From: MGML01 sp034416335
Lineage (GTDB): Bacteria; Chloroflexota; Dehalococcoidia; Dehalococcoidales; UBA2162
Assembly: GCA_034416335.1 (NCBI GenBank)
Contig: DAOULV010000018.1
Span: 167,602-231,601 of the forward strand
Reading direction: 5' to 3'
DNA length: 64,000 bases
The notes beneath the pieces were generated by a model, which saw only the letters and a list, made by a program, of their open reading frames with translations, searched no databases and was not told the DNA's origin. Shown here in pieces: positions 36,031-45,783 of this stretch. The number at the start of each line of letters is the position of its first letter. The first letter of the stretch is position 1. The position numbers and the translations under genes are program-made.

Positions 36031-37320
36031 ATGAAATTGTTCGGTACTTCAGGAATAAGAAGGATCGCAGACGGCGGCCTGGTCGAACTGGCGCTTAGAG
36101 TTGGTATGGCTGCGGGAAAACTGTATGACAATATGGTGGTTGCCTGCGATCCCAGGACGTCCAGCGATGCCGTCAAATACGCATTCATTTCCGGTGCGTT
36201 AATCACCGGGGCGGACTGCATCGATATCGGACTTGCTCCGACACCCACGCTTGCTATAGCCGCTGAGAAATCTCGTGCCGGTGTAATGATAACGGCTTCT
36301 CACAACCCACCTGAGTACAACGGTCTGAAATTCATTAATCCGGACGGCTCGGCTTTTGACGATGCCCAGCAGTCGCAGATCGAGGAACTGATAACGACAG
36401 GTACGGATAATTCAGCCGGATGGGAGGCTATCGGGAATTTCAGTGCATCGGACGATGCTGTGAATAATCACATCGACCGGATACTGTCGAATGTTTCCGG
36501 GCATTATGGTGTCAAAATAGTCCTCGATTGTGGCGGCGGCGCGGCTTCGGTGATAACTCCGGTCCTGCTAAGGAAAATGGGCTGCGAGGTGATTGAGCTT
36601 AACTGTGTCCCCACCGGCAGATTTCCCCGGCCTTCCGAGCCAACCGAGGAAAACCTGCAGGAACTTATAAGGGTGACAGTTGAGACCGGAGCCGACCTGG
36701 GTATTGCGCATGACGGGGATGCCGACCGGATGATGGCGGTGGATGACAGGGGAAGGTTTATTCCGGGTGACAAGCTGCTGGTCCTGTTCGCACGGGAAAG
36801 CCAGGCAAAAAAGGTGGTTACGACTCTTGATGCATCGATGATTGCCGAAGAGACCGGATTGGAAATTGTCCGTACAAAAATAGGCGACAGTTTTGTATCG
36901 GTGGAGCTGAAAATGGGGGGTGAGTTCGGCGGCGAGCCTTCCGGAAGCTGGATGTTTCCTGAAAATTCCCTGTGCCCCGATGGAATTTATGCTGCTGCAA
37001 GGGTGGTAGCAATAGCCGGACGTTCAAAGATATCGAAACTTGTCGATGAAATACCACAATACCCGATAAAGAGAAGCAGCCTAACGGTAGGTGAACTGGA
37101 TATCGGCGGGCTGATAGAGGAGTTGACATCCCTGAATCCCGTTTCAATAGATAACACCGACGGCATAAAGCTGGTATTCAAGGACAGCTGGGCGCTGATA
37201 AGACCTTCCGGCACCGAACCGAAACTGAGGCTTACCGTTGAAGGCAGAAACGAGGATATTCTGTATAACCTGCATGATGCCTGCTCGAAGATAATCGATG
37301 AGTATGTAAAGGAAGGGTAG
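36031..37320 (+). CDS. glmM: Phosphoglucosamine mutase-like phosphohexomutase
   Basis: 429 residues. Phosphoserine loop in VMITASHNPPEYNGLKF (Ser of ASHNP near 91), Mg loop in IAHDGDADRMMAVDD (near 229), the sugar loop GGEPSGSWMFPE (near 303) and the phosphate loop RPSGTEPKLRLTVE (near 392). It is slightly short for bacterial GlmM (about 445) and resembles the archaeal-type forms. It converts glucosamine-6-P to glucosamine-1-P; its placement opposite glmS supports that role over phosphomannomutase. No clear ribosome site precedes the ATG. Confidence 0.85.
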   Translation: MKLFGTSGIRRIADGGLVELALRVGMAAGKLYDNMVVACDPRTSSDAVKYAFISGALITGADCIDIGLAPTPTLAIAAEKSRAGVMITASHNPPEYNGLKFINPDGSAFDDAQQSQIEELITTGTDNSAGWEAIGNFSASDDAVNNHIDRILSNVSGHYGVKIVLDCGGGAASVITPVLLRKMGCEVIELNCVPTGRFPRPSEPTEENLQELIRVTVETGADLGIAHDGDADRMMAVDDRGRFIPGDKLLVLFARESQAKKVVTTLDASMIAEETGLEIVRTKIGDSFVSVELKMGGEFGGEPSGSWMFPENSLCPDGIYAAARVVAIAGRSKISKLVDEIPQYPIKRSSLTVGELDIGGLIEELTSLNPVSIDNTDGIKLVFKDSWALIRPSGTEPKLRLTVEGRNEDILYNLHDACSKIIDEYVKEG

Positions 37321-37344
37321 AAGACTAATACCTTCGAAGAAGAC

Positions 37345-38754
37345 ATGCAAAAAGTTACTCTGGTAAATCCTCCCCAGTTCACAGGTTACCCCCAACCACC
37401 GATGGGCTTGATACTGCTGGCAGGCGTGCTGGAATCCCGGGGCTACCCGGTAAAGATTGTAGATGCTAATCTTTTAGGTCTCAAGCCCGAGGAGATTGTT
37501 CCACTGCTGGACGATACCGATGTCCTGGGGCTTACCGCGATGACACCGACCGTCAGCAGGGCTATCGATATAGCCCGTGAGGTAAAAGCTGCCAGGCCTG
37601 AGTTACCGGTAATAATGGGCGGTCCTCATGCGACTCTTCTTCCGGCAGAAACGATGGCTGCCGCGCCTGAAGTTGACATAATAGTTCGAGGAGAGGGTGA
37701 GGAATCGTTAGTCAACCTGCTTTCGGTGCTTGAAAATAATAAGTCGCTGGATAGTGTGTCAGGGATTACCTACCGAACGGACGGTATTATTGTAGATAAT
37801 GCGCCGTCTCCCGAAATCACGGACCTGGATTCTCTTCCTTTCCTGGCATATCACCTGGTACCATTGAAATCTTACCGACCGCATCCCCCTCACGGACGGG
37901 CAAAACCGTTTGCCGTACTGATAACGAGTCGGGGCTGTCCGTATAATTGCGGTTACTGCTCGAAACCGGTATTCGGTAAAAGATTCAGGGGGCAGAGCCC
38001 GGAAAGAGTGGTCGATGAAATAGCCTATCTCCAGGAAAAGTACGGCGTCAGGGAAATTGCTTTTTATGACGATTCCTTCACGCTGGATATGGAAAGGGCC
38101 TACCGTATTTGCGAAGAAATCATTAGCAGAGGGTTGAAGATTATCTGGTCCTGCGAAACGAGGGTAAACCTGGTAGATAAAAGACTGTTGAAAAAGATGA
38201 AACAATCAGGATGTTACTCTATTTCATACGGCCTGGAATCCGGTTCACAGGAGATACTGGACGTAATCGATAAAGGTACCACCCTGGAGCAGGCGGAAGA
38301 AGCGGTGCGGCATACACGTGAAGCCGGTATTCACGCGGTCGGATATTTCATGATAGGCTCCCCCGGAGAGACTCCGGAAACAATAAATGAGACTATCAGG
38401 TTCGCTAAAAAACTGAAAGTGGACTTTGCCCAGTTTTCCATCACCACTCCTTTTCCCGGGACAAACCTGTACGACCTGTATCTCGAAGGCGGCGGCAGGC
38501 CTGATATCCCGTGGGAGGACTACGTGTACGCCGCTTCGAGTGAAGGCAGGGCGCCGGTTTTCGAAAGCGAGTCACTCAGCCGGGAAGATATTGTACGGTG
38601 GGAGAAAGAAGCTTATCGCGACTTTTACCTGCGCCCGTCGTATATCTGGCAGCGGCTGCTTTCCTGCACATCTATCGGCGATATCAAGGTTAACCTGAAC
38701 GGACTGTCGATGCTCCTGAGCAGTATCAGACCTGCCGGGAAGAGGCAGCGATGA
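37345..38754 (+). CDS. B12-binding-domain radical SAM protein
   Basis: 469 residues. N-terminal cobalamin-binding Rossmann domain (VTLVNPPQFTGYPQPPMGLILLAG; IVRGEGEESLVNLL) and the radical SAM core with the CxxxCxxC cluster ligand set in TSRGCPYNCGYCSKPVFG (near 197), followed by FYDDSFTLD and YGLESGSQEILDVIDKG. Such enzymes methylate or rearrange unactivated carbons; relatives act on lipids and secondary metabolites. Its stop overlaps the next ATG (ATGA), coupling it to a glycosyltransferase, so lipid or glycan modification is a plausible context. Confidence 0.88.
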   Translation: MQKVTLVNPPQFTGYPQPPMGLILLAGVLESRGYPVKIVDANLLGLKPEEIVPLLDDTDVLGLTAMTPTVSRAIDIAREVKAARPELPVIMGGPHATLLPAETMAAAPEVDIIVRGEGEESLVNLLSVLENNKSLDSVSGITYRTDGIIVDNAPSPEITDLDSLPFLAYHLVPLKSYRPHPPHGRAKPFAVLITSRGCPYNCGYCSKPVFGKRFRGQSPERVVDEIAYLQEKYGVREIAFYDDSFTLDMERAYRICEEIISRGLKIIWSCETRVNLVDKRLLKKMKQSGCYSISYGLESGSQEILDVIDKGTTLEQAEEAVRHTREAGIHAVGYFMIGSPGETPETINETIRFAKKLKVDFAQFSITTPFPGTNLYDLYLEGGGRPDIPWEDYVYAASSEGRAPVFESESLSREDIVRWEKEAYRDFYLRPSYIWQRLLSCTSIGDIKVNLNGLSMLLSSIRPAGKRQR

Positions 38755-39968
38755 ATATTCTGTTTATCCATGAAGTCGACTGGCTGAACAAAGTCGTTTT
38801 CGATATGCATACCCTGGCTGAATCGCTGTCGCTGCGCGGACATAAAGTCTACGCAATCGATTACGAGAATACCTGGAAGCGTAAAAATATCCTGGACCTC
38901 GGCACTTTACAAACGGTCGAGTACCATAATGTTTCAAGGGCTTTCGAAGGTTCTTCCGTGGAACTGATAAGACCGGGGTTCGTGAAAATTCCCGGCTTCA
39001 GCCGCATCACGGCAGCATTTACCCATCTGCTGGAAATCAGGAGAACAATCAGAGAAAAAGATATAGACGCCGTGGTGCTGTACAGTGTGCCAACCAACGG
39101 TCTTCAGACGTTGTCCGCCGCGCGAAAGGCCGGCATCCCCATATTATTCCGCTCGATAGATATACTTAATCAACTCGTGCCGGTCCCGCAACTTCGTTCA
39201 ATTACCAGGTATCTTGAGAAGAAGGTCTACGCGGGTTCGGATATGATACTTTCGCTGACTCCCAGGCTGACCGATTACGTAGCAGGTCTGGGTGCGAACA
39301 GAGAGAAAATCAGGCTGCTGTTGATGCCCGTTGATATGAATATTTTCCATCCCGGTATAGAGACCGGTGAAGCCCGAAGTAAGTGGGGATTCGTACCGGA
39401 TGACAGGATTGTCCTCTTTATGGGGACACAGTTCGAGTTCAGCGGACTGGATGATATAATCCCGCTTTTCAACAGGGTGACTGAAAAAATACCCTCGGCC
39501 AAACTGCTGCTGGTCGGCGACGGTCCGCAGCGTCCCTTGCTGGAGGATATGATTTTCAGGCATCATGCGGAAAGATACGTTAAGATAACCGGTTTCGAGC
39601 CCTATGCGATGATGCCCGAATATATAAACCTGGCCGATGTCTGCATCAATACGTTCCGGGTTACCGGGGCTACCAGGGATATATTCCCCGGAAAGACCGT
39701 TCAGTTTCTTGCCTGCGGCAAGCCGTTTATCGCCACCCCTCTGCCGGGTATGACGGCGGTAGTACAAGGAGAAGAGCAGGGAGTGGTCTACGCCGACAAA
39801 CCCGACGATATGATTGCGAAAATCATTACTCTACTGGAATCACCTGAAAAAAGAGAAAGTCTGGGTCGGGCAGGGCTCGAATACGTGCAGCGTAATCACA
39901 GTTTCGATAGCATCGCCGGTCAACTTGAGGAATATATTGTCGAGGCTGTGGAGTATAAGAGGAAATAG
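38751..39968 (+). CDS. Family 1/4 glycosyltransferase (GT-B)
   Basis: 405 residues. N-terminal GT-B domain (MNILFIHEVDWLNKVVFDMHTLAESLSLRGHKVYAIDYE), C-terminal nucleotide-sugar domain with RIVLFMGTQFEFSGLDDII, LLLVGDGPQRPLLEDM, and the final FPGKTVQFLACGKPFIATPLPGM with the conserved E-x7-E position partly changed. It overlaps the radical SAM gene by four bases. Donor and acceptor are unknown; a cell-envelope glycan or glycolipid is likely. Confidence 0.88.
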   Translation: MNILFIHEVDWLNKVVFDMHTLAESLSLRGHKVYAIDYENTWKRKNILDLGTLQTVEYHNVSRAFEGSSVELIRPGFVKIPGFSRITAAFTHLLEIRRTIREKDIDAVVLYSVPTNGLQTLSAARKAGIPILFRSIDILNQLVPVPQLRSITRYLEKKVYAGSDMILSLTPRLTDYVAGLGANREKIRLLLMPVDMNIFHPGIETGEARSKWGFVPDDRIVLFMGTQFEFSGLDDIIPLFNRVTEKIPSAKLLLVGDGPQRPLLEDMIFRHHAERYVKITGFEPYAMMPEYINLADVCINTFRVTGATRDIFPGKTVQFLACGKPFIATPLPGMTAVVQGEEQGVVYADKPDDMIAKIITLLESPEKRESLGRAGLEYVQRNHSFDSIAGQLEEYIVEAVEYKRK

Positions 39969-40061
39969 TACGGCTGCTGCGAAGTATTTATATTAACTGT
40001 TCCTCGGGAGCCTTTTCTACCAGACCGGTTTTATATTAATTCAGGAAATACTTATAGCTGG

Positions 40062-41774
40062 TTACCGCATGCCTTCCAGCAGGTCATAGTATATCGCCGG
40101 GGCTTTACGCTCGACCAGAGTTTCGGCAACGAGGGCAAGGCGGAGCAGGGTTTTCTCATCCCAGGCTTTTCCCATTGCCTGCATCCCTACAGGAAGGCCT
40201 TTATCCGTATATCCCGCCGGGAACGATATTGCCGGTAGACCGGTCAGGTTGGCGGGAGTTGAGAATCGCATGATATCAAACACTGCCGTGAGATCCGACT
40301 CGCCCTGAGGAAGGGTTTTTTCCGGTATCGGAGGCGCCGGTATCCCGGCAGCAGGAGTGACTATTAAATCCACTTCACCGAGTACCTGGTTGAACTCTCT
40401 TATCGCCCTGGTACGAACCTGCTGGGATTTCAGGTAGTCGAAGGAAGTAAAAGTCCTGGCTATTGCCAGGTTTAGTCTCGCATCCAGTCCGTAATCGCGA
40501 TGGTGTTCGGTACGAAACCGTTCCAGCGAATGGGCGATTTCAGCAGCGATGGTTATAGTAAGGGCAACCCTGGCGGCTTCAAGTTCCGGGACAGCAATTT
40601 CCCGTACAGTGATCCCCAGTCCTTCAAGTTTGCCGAGTAGGTTTTCACAGCTTGATACGGTTTCCGGGTCGGCATGCCTGAACCATTCCGGGTAGATTCC
40701 GAGTACCAGACCGTCCATATCAATATTATCCAACCCCGAAAGTTCGAGAGGTGGCTGCCCTGAAGACAGCGGGTCTTCAGGATCGGGACCTGCAATCACG
40801 GAGTAGACTACGGCAGCATCAGTTGCTGTGGCGGCAATCGGACCGGCGTGTTCGACACTCCAACATAACTGTGCATCGCCCTGCAGACTCACCCTCCCGT
40901 AAGTAGGCTTTAGCCCTACCAGTCCACAGAATGCGGAAGGTATGCGTATTGAGCCGCCTCCGTCCGCACCGATGGAAACGGGTCCGAATCCGGCAGCGAC
41001 GGCCGCCGCCGAACCGCTGGAACTGCCGCCGGTGTGATGGCCGGGATTATACGGGTTTCTGGCTACCCCGTGATGAGGATTAATTCCGGTTACGCCGAGC
41101 CCCAGCTCGTGCATGTTTGTTTTTCCGGCAATAATGGCTCCCGAAGCGTGGAGTCTGGCGACCACTGTCGAGTCCTGCCCGGAGACTTTATTGCCCATAA
41201 AATTCGTGCCGGCAGTCGTGGGATATCCCTTTACGTCGAACTGGTCTTTTACCGGGATTGGAACGCCATCGAGGATACTCAGTGGCTTACCCTGCCTGTA
41301 CCGTTCCGCCGATTCTTCAGCCTGTTTAAGAATGTCATTGCGGTCGATGGAGACGAATGCTCTCAGAGGTTTATCGCTTTTTTCGCTTTCATCTATGGCA
41401 TTCAACAGCCGTCTGGCTACATCCACGGGGCTTATTTTACTTTCGGAATATGCCTGTGCGTAATCGATTATGGTATTAAAGTGAAAACCGGCTTCGGGAG
41501 TTTTTACCGGTGAAGGTGACAGGACAGGTTGTCCGGCTGGATTCTTGGTTGATTGGTCGCTGGTTTTGTACGAGGGGTAATATGTCGGAGGATCATTGTA
41601 GCTCTGCCTGCGGAACCAGCCGATTCCGGACTTATCCAGCAGGCTTGATTTCACTAGCCCTTGAAAGGGGCTTTCCATCAGCCCGGTGAGAAGTCTTAAA
41701 ACAAATCCCGATAATTTCGGCAGTTTTACCGATGCAAGATCATATCCTGTCTTTGTGCCTGACTGTTTATTCAT
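40062..41774 (-). CDS. Amidase-signature-family amidohydrolase
   Basis: 570 residues from the ATG at 41774, which has AGGTGATGAG upstream; a start 15 nt earlier has no ribosome site. Catalytic Lys in ILDGVPIPVKDQFD, cis-Ser in TGGSSSGSAAAVAAG and the nucleophile in GADGGGSIRIPSAFCG. About 100 residues before the domain are low in conservation and include a proline/serine-rich segment (NPAGQPVLSPSPVKTPE). It resembles aspartyl/glutamyl-amidotransferase A-like and aryl amidases, but no gatB or gatC is present, so a stand-alone amidase is likely. A tandem repeat follows its start on the other side. Confidence 0.9.
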   Translation of the reverse strand: MNKQSGTKTGYDLASVKLPKLSGFVLRLLTGLMESPFQGLVKSSLLDKSGIGWFRRQSYNDPPTYYPSYKTSDQSTKNPAGQPVLSPSPVKTPEAGFHFNTIIDYAQAYSESKISPVDVARRLLNAIDESEKSDKPLRAFVSIDRNDILKQAEESAERYRQGKPLSILDGVPIPVKDQFDVKGYPTTAGTNFMGNKVSGQDSTVVARLHASGAIIAGKTNMHELGLGVTGINPHHGVARNPYNPGHHTGGSSSGSAAAVAAGFGPVSIGADGGGSIRIPSAFCGLVGLKPTYGRVSLQGDAQLCWSVEHAGPIAATATDAAVVYSVIAGPDPEDPLSSGQPPLELSGLDNIDMDGLVLGIYPEWFRHADPETVSSCENLLGKLEGLGITVREIAVPELEAARVALTITIAAEIAHSLERFRTEHHRDYGLDARLNLAIARTFTSFDYLKSQQVRTRAIREFNQVLGEVDLIVTPAAGIPAPPIPEKTLPQGESDLTAVFDIMRFSTPANLTGLPAISFPAGYTDKGLPVGMQAMGKAWDEKTLLRLALVAETLVERKAPAIYYDLLEGMR

Positions 41775-41820
41775 CTCATCACCTAACATCGTGTCTCGGA
41801 AATACCTTGAATAATCTGCT

Positions 41821-42182
41821 CATCCTTCGACAAGCTCAGGACGAGCGGTATCATGCTGCCCTGTCCGCTCATGGTGAGTTTATCGAACCATGCATGAGTC
41901 CGACAGAACCTATTCATCCTTCGACAAGCTCAGGACGAGCGGTATCATGCTGCCCTGTCCGCTCATGGTGAGTTTATCGAACCATGCATGAGTCCGACAG
42001 AACCTATTCATCCTTCAACAAGCTCAGGACGAGCGGTATCATGTTACCCTGTCCGCTCATGGTAAGTTTATCGAACCATGCATGAGTCCGACAGAACCTA
42101 TTCATCCTTCAACAAGCTCAGGACGAGCGGTATTATGCTGCCCTGTCTGCTCATGGTGGGTTTATCGAACCATGAGCGAGTG
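41821..42182. repeat. 94-bp tandem repeat, almost four units
   Basis: Units start at 41821, 41915, 42009 and 42103, exactly 94 bp apart; the last is partial. Units 1 and 2 are nearly identical and 3 and 4 carry a few substitutions. Each unit contains CATCCTTCGACAAGCTCAGG and two inverted pairs, GAGCGG/CCGCTC and CTCATGGT/AACCATG...ATGAG. The CTTCGACAAGCTCAGGACGA core also occurs in the inverted repeats near 10990 and 50620. Confidence 0.92.
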
Positions 42183-42202
42183 ATAGAAGCCATATGACTT
42201 AT

Positions 42203-42287
42203 TCACCCTCACCTTAATCCTCTCCCCTCAAGGGAGAGGAAATAAAAATAATGTTATTCCGAAAAATTTAGCATTACCTGATACTGG
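42203..42287. repeat. Dispersed repeat, CACCCTCACCTTAATCC family
   Basis: TCACCCTCACCTTAATCCTC, then TCAAGGGAGAGGAAA and a tail TTTAGCATTACCTG. A close direct copy is at 48587-48667. Contains the palindrome CTCTCCC/GGGAGAG. Confidence 0.75.
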
Positions 42288-42362
42288 CATATCGAACGGC
42301 AGGTCGAATATTCTGGTAGTTTTATTGAGACAGATGGATTTCCAGGTGTGAATTTTCTTTTA

Positions 42363-43010
42363 TCAGGCGGTTCGTCTGAGGAGCTGCCGTACCAGGTGTT
42401 TCATACCTCCGGCTTTTGCCAGGGCTGCTCTCGCGGTCGGAACGAAATTCAGCACCATGATAATGATTATAGTGATTGAAAAGTACACAAGCAACCATTC
42501 TTTTTCCAGAAACCAGGATGATATGGGAAGAGAAAGGAGGGCGATGTTGAGTGACAGGACCGGATTTTTTGTAAGTAGAGAAAGTATGCCCATTATGCCG
42601 AAAACGATAAGGAGCGACCAAGGAATAATCATTGCCAGTGCACCGATTGTCGCAGCGAGCCCGTTTCCGCCGGTGAATTTAAGGTATATCGACCACATGT
42701 GCCCGGCGACTGCGGCTGCTCCGGCAAGGAGCACGTAGACGTTAACGTCATATAAAGGTACGTTGAGGAGCCAGCAGGCGATAGCAACGGCACCTGCTCC
42801 TTTGCCCAAATCGAAAATCACTACAGGGACGGCGGCCAGCAAGCCCACCGAGCGGAATACGTTGCGGCCACCGGCATTACCCCCGCCAAGTTTTCTTATA
42901 TCTTCGCCTTTAACCAGACGGGTGACGATATAGGCGGAATTAACCGAGCCGAGAAGGTAGCCGATAATTATCGCAATAATGCCGGTAACAGGTTCGTTTA
43001 TTATCAACAC
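42363..43010 (-). CDS. plsY: Glycerol-3-phosphate acyltransferase PlsY
   Basis: 215 residues with several transmembrane helices. Motifs: YLLGSVNSAYIV (motif 1, S/G-rich), KLGGGNAGGRNVFRSVG (motif 2, usually GSGNxGATN), and HMWSIYLKFTGGNGLAATIGAL (motif 3, usually H.FP.F..F.GGKG.AT). The substitution GGNG for GGKG and HMWS for H.FP is notable. It uses acyl-phosphate to acylate glycerol-3-phosphate, the first step of phospholipid synthesis, in the inner membrane. The start is GTG with AAAGGGA upstream. It is upstream of nothing in the same strand within 500 nt. Confidence 0.85.
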   Translation of the reverse strand: MLIINEPVTGIIAIIIGYLLGSVNSAYIVTRLVKGEDIRKLGGGNAGGRNVFRSVGLLAAVPVVIFDLGKGAGAVAIACWLLNVPLYDVNVYVLLAGAAAVAGHMWSIYLKFTGGNGLAATIGALAMIIPWSLLIVFGIMGILSLLTKNPVLSLNIALLSLPISSWFLEKEWLLVYFSITIIIIMVLNFVPTARAALAKAGGMKHLVRQLLRRTA

Positions 43011-43034
43011 ATATCCCTTTCAAGATAACCGGAC

Positions 43035-43892
43035 TCAATCGCCGTAATAAGCCAGGGCGAGTGTACCTGTGCCTGTTGCATACCCCATAACCGGAGTAAA
43101 TTCAGCAATCCAGAGCTCGGCGCAGTTGAATTCTTTTTCAATTCGTGCCTTCAGGTCTTCGCCTTCATCCGGTGTGTAGGCGTGCATTACCGCGATATGG
43201 GCGGGGCTGTCACCTACATTATCACGCATAATTTCCAGAATCTTGTTTATACCGCGTTCCCTGTTTTTAACGATTCCCTTGAAGCGGATGGCTCCATTGG
43301 CGTTGGTAAGTATCGGCTTAATGTTCAGCATCGAACCCACCTGGCTGGCTATCTTGGGGATACGTCCGGTGCGGTAAACGTGCTTTATCGTTTCCAGCAG
43401 TGCTACAAAGTTTACCTTTCCGCGTACTTCCTCGGCCACTTTTACCACTCCGTCGAGGTTCTCTCCTTTTTCAGCCGCCCTGGCGGCAGCGAGAGCAATG
43501 AAACCTTCGGCGGAAGTGACGTTCCTCGAGTCCATGACGCGGATATCGACTTCCGGCATTTCCGTTTTCGCCTGCTCCATAGCTATCCTTGCCATATCGA
43601 ATCCCATGCTGAGTTTGGACGAAAGCGTGATACACAGGACACTTTTCGTGCGTTCACTTACTTTTTTATAGGCTTCCAGATAGTGTCCCGGAGATGACGG
43701 TGAGGTATTAAATCTCTCCGGGTCCTGCAGCAGCATCTCGTAGGCCTGGGTCGGGGTGATATCCACTGAGTCCCGGTATATTTCACCCTGGAAGGTGAGT
43801 CTGATAGGGACTATCTCTATACTGTGTTTTTCTACAAGCTCTTTTGGAAGACAGGAAATACTGTCAGTAATGATAGCGACCGATTCAGCCAT
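43035..43892 (-). CDS. DegV family fatty-acid-binding protein
   Basis: 285 residues, family length. Begins AIITDSISCLPKELVEKHSIEIVPIRLTF and has the conserved TSPSSPGHYLEAYKK and VRVMDSRNVTSAEGFIALAAARAAEKG (DS-R pattern). DegV/FakB proteins bind one fatty acid and present it to FakA kinase for phosphorylation, giving acyl-phosphate, the substrate of PlsY. Its gene is 24 nt before plsY on the same strand, so the two form a lipid operon; fakA is not in the window. It diverges from the UGSC operon. Confidence 0.9.
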   Translation of the reverse strand: MAESVAIITDSISCLPKELVEKHSIEIVPIRLTFQGEIYRDSVDITPTQAYEMLLQDPERFNTSPSSPGHYLEAYKKVSERTKSVLCITLSSKLSMGFDMARIAMEQAKTEMPEVDIRVMDSRNVTSAEGFIALAAARAAEKGENLDGVVKVAEEVRGKVNFVALLETIKHVYRTGRIPKIASQVGSMLNIKPILTNANGAIRFKGIVKNRERGINKILEIMRDNVGDSPAHIAVMHAYTPDEGEDLKARIEKEFNCAELWIAEFTPVMGYATGTGTLALAYYGD

Positions 43893-44013
43893 ATTCCAAA
43901 ATACCTCGTATTTCTAGGTATAATAGGACAACAACCCTGCAGTGTCAAGAGAATTCCTTTTTGCGGTGGATATTGCCGGAACCTCACGCAGCGGGGAAGG
44001 AAATCCCTCCGTT

Positions 44014-44043
44014 TTTCCATCATCCAGATAGTAAGTATATAAT
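44014..44043 (+). promoter_or_regulatory. Promoter candidate of the UGSC operon
   Basis: A consensus TATAAT (44038-44043) lies 44 nt before the first ATG; TTTCCA (44014-44019) 18 bp upstream matches four of six -35 positions. AAGGAG precedes the start codon. Confidence 0.5.
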
Positions 44044-44087
44044 GGATATAAACCGGAAAACGGAATGAATTAACCAAGGAGCTGTAT

Positions 44088-45740
44088 ATGAGTGCTGATG
44101 CGAACGGACAATATGAAGTATTGAGTCCCTGGGCTGTGGTGGACCCTATCCCGTTACGGGGTCCGGCACCTCGTCTGGATACCCTTGAAGGTAAGACGAT
44201 AGGACTGTTTAAAAATTTCAAACGCGCCGCCAGACCGGTACTCGAGGTAGTCGAAAGAGAACTGCAAGAGAAATATCCTGCGGCTAAATTCAGCTGGTTT
44301 GACTCGAATGCAGCTAATGTCCTCGAAACGGAGACAGGAAATAAAGAAAAATTCGAGGAATGGGCGAAAGGAATCGATGCGGCGGTAACTGCTGTAGGCG
44401 ATTGAGGGTCCTGTACCAAGTACCTTGCGTACAATACGGTAGCTATTGAAGATTACGGAAAACCGGTTGCTTTGCTAGCGAACTATGGGTTTGTAACGGA
44501 TTCGTATTCAGCGGCATCCGGTAAAGGTCTGCCGGGAATCAGGTCGATATCAGAAAACGTGCCCTGCGAAAGCACGGTCGAAGCCGATATCGAAGCCGGT
44601 GTTAAGGAAGTTGTCGACCAGATAGTCGAAGCACTGACAAAACCGTTGACCGAACAGGAAAAGAATCCACCTCCGATGGATACCGGGGAGAAATCCAGGA
44701 TTGTCTTTAAAGGCAGTCTTGAAGAAGTGAACCGGTTTTTCTACCGGCGGGGCTGGGGTGATGGTATGCCGGTAATCCCTCCCACAGAGGAAGCGGTAGC
44801 CGAAATGCTGACCGGTACCGACCTGCCGCCCGACCACGTGGTTAACAAGATTATCCCGAGGATGGGTAAAGCTACAGTAGAGAAGATAGCTATTAGTGCC
44901 GTTATGGCTGGTGCACTTCCCACGTATATGCCGATTCTTATAGCTGCCTGCCAGGCAATAATGGAGCCGAAGACGCGGTTCGATACCTTCGAAGTCAGTA
45001 CCGGTTCCTGGGCGCCCTGCTATATCCTGAACGGCAAGATTCGTAAAGATATCAACCTGAACTGCAGTTCGGGAACACTAAGTCCCGGTGACATTGCCAA
45101 TGCGGCTATCGGCAGGGCGATGGGGCTTATCGTGAAGAATGTCGGCGGTGCCAGGAAAGCAGTCGAGGACATGGGAGTGCTGGGTAATCCTGCCAAATAC
45201 TCTCTGGTTATGGGTGAGAACGAGGAAGAATGTCCCTGGGAACCGCTGCATGTCAGCCGTGGTTTCAACAGTGAAGATAATGCTGTCACGGTCTTTTACC
45301 CCAACTCCTATAACCAGACCATTCCGATGCAGACAGATGACAGGGGCATACTTCAGGCAATGATAAATAACTCCAGAGGGGGCGGAATGGCGGGATTCCT
45401 GCTGAACCCACCTCATACGAAATACCTTGCCGCTGAAGGCTGGACACGCGAGAAAGCGATGGAATATATCGTGGAAAACGCCGTAACGAGTACGGGACCG
45501 GGCGTCCCTATCGGTGAAGGCTCCAATGCGGTCCGCAAAGTATTTTCCGATACTTCCTGTATTATCATAGTCTGCGTGGGCGGTCCCGGTGTCTTTACCG
45601 GAATTCTCACCACCGCCGGCGGCGGCGCGATGAGCGGATTCGGCAACGAATTTGTTACAAAGAAAATCGAATTACCGAAAAACTGGGACAAACTGGTAGC
45701 GAAATATAAGAATGTAGTACCTGCTTACGAGAGATATTAG
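44088..45740 (+). CDS. UGSC-family selenoprotein A
   Basis: 550 residues when TGA at 44403-44405 is read as Sec106, within AAVTAVGD-Sec-GSCTKYLAYN: this is the UGSC motif (Sec-Gly-Ser-Cys). Domain 1 (about 30-180) has LEGKTIGLFKNFKRAARPVLE and reads like a redox domain with Sec/Cys as a possible reversible selenenylsulfide pair. Domain 2 (about 200-550) contains GWGDGMPVIPPTEEAVAEML, a glycine-rich VSTGSWAPCYILNG segment and a C-terminal WDKLVAKYKNVVPAYERY. A hairpin GTAC-CTTGC-GTAC (44420-44432) lies 14 nt after the TGA. AAGGAG precedes the ATG. Its twin starts 43 nt downstream. The reaction is unknown; a reductase or peroxidase-like redox role is inferred. Confidence 0.9.
44420..44432 (+). 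promoter_or_regulatory. SECIS-like hairpin in UGSC gene A
   Basis: GTAC (44420-44423), loop CTTGC, GTAC (44429-44432), with TACC/GGTA able to extend the stem outward. It begins 15 nt after the TGA. The same hairpin with the same spacing is in gene B (46116-46128), though shared codons for K-Y-L-A-Y also explain part of it. Confidence 0.45.
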
Positions 45741-45783
45741 TATCCTGACAGATTGAATACTCGACGAAAGGAAGCTGCTGAAA

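Noticed and set aside
41821..42182. Tandem repeat read as a CRISPR array
   Set aside because: Units of 94 bp are contiguous with no variable spacers, and no cas gene is present.
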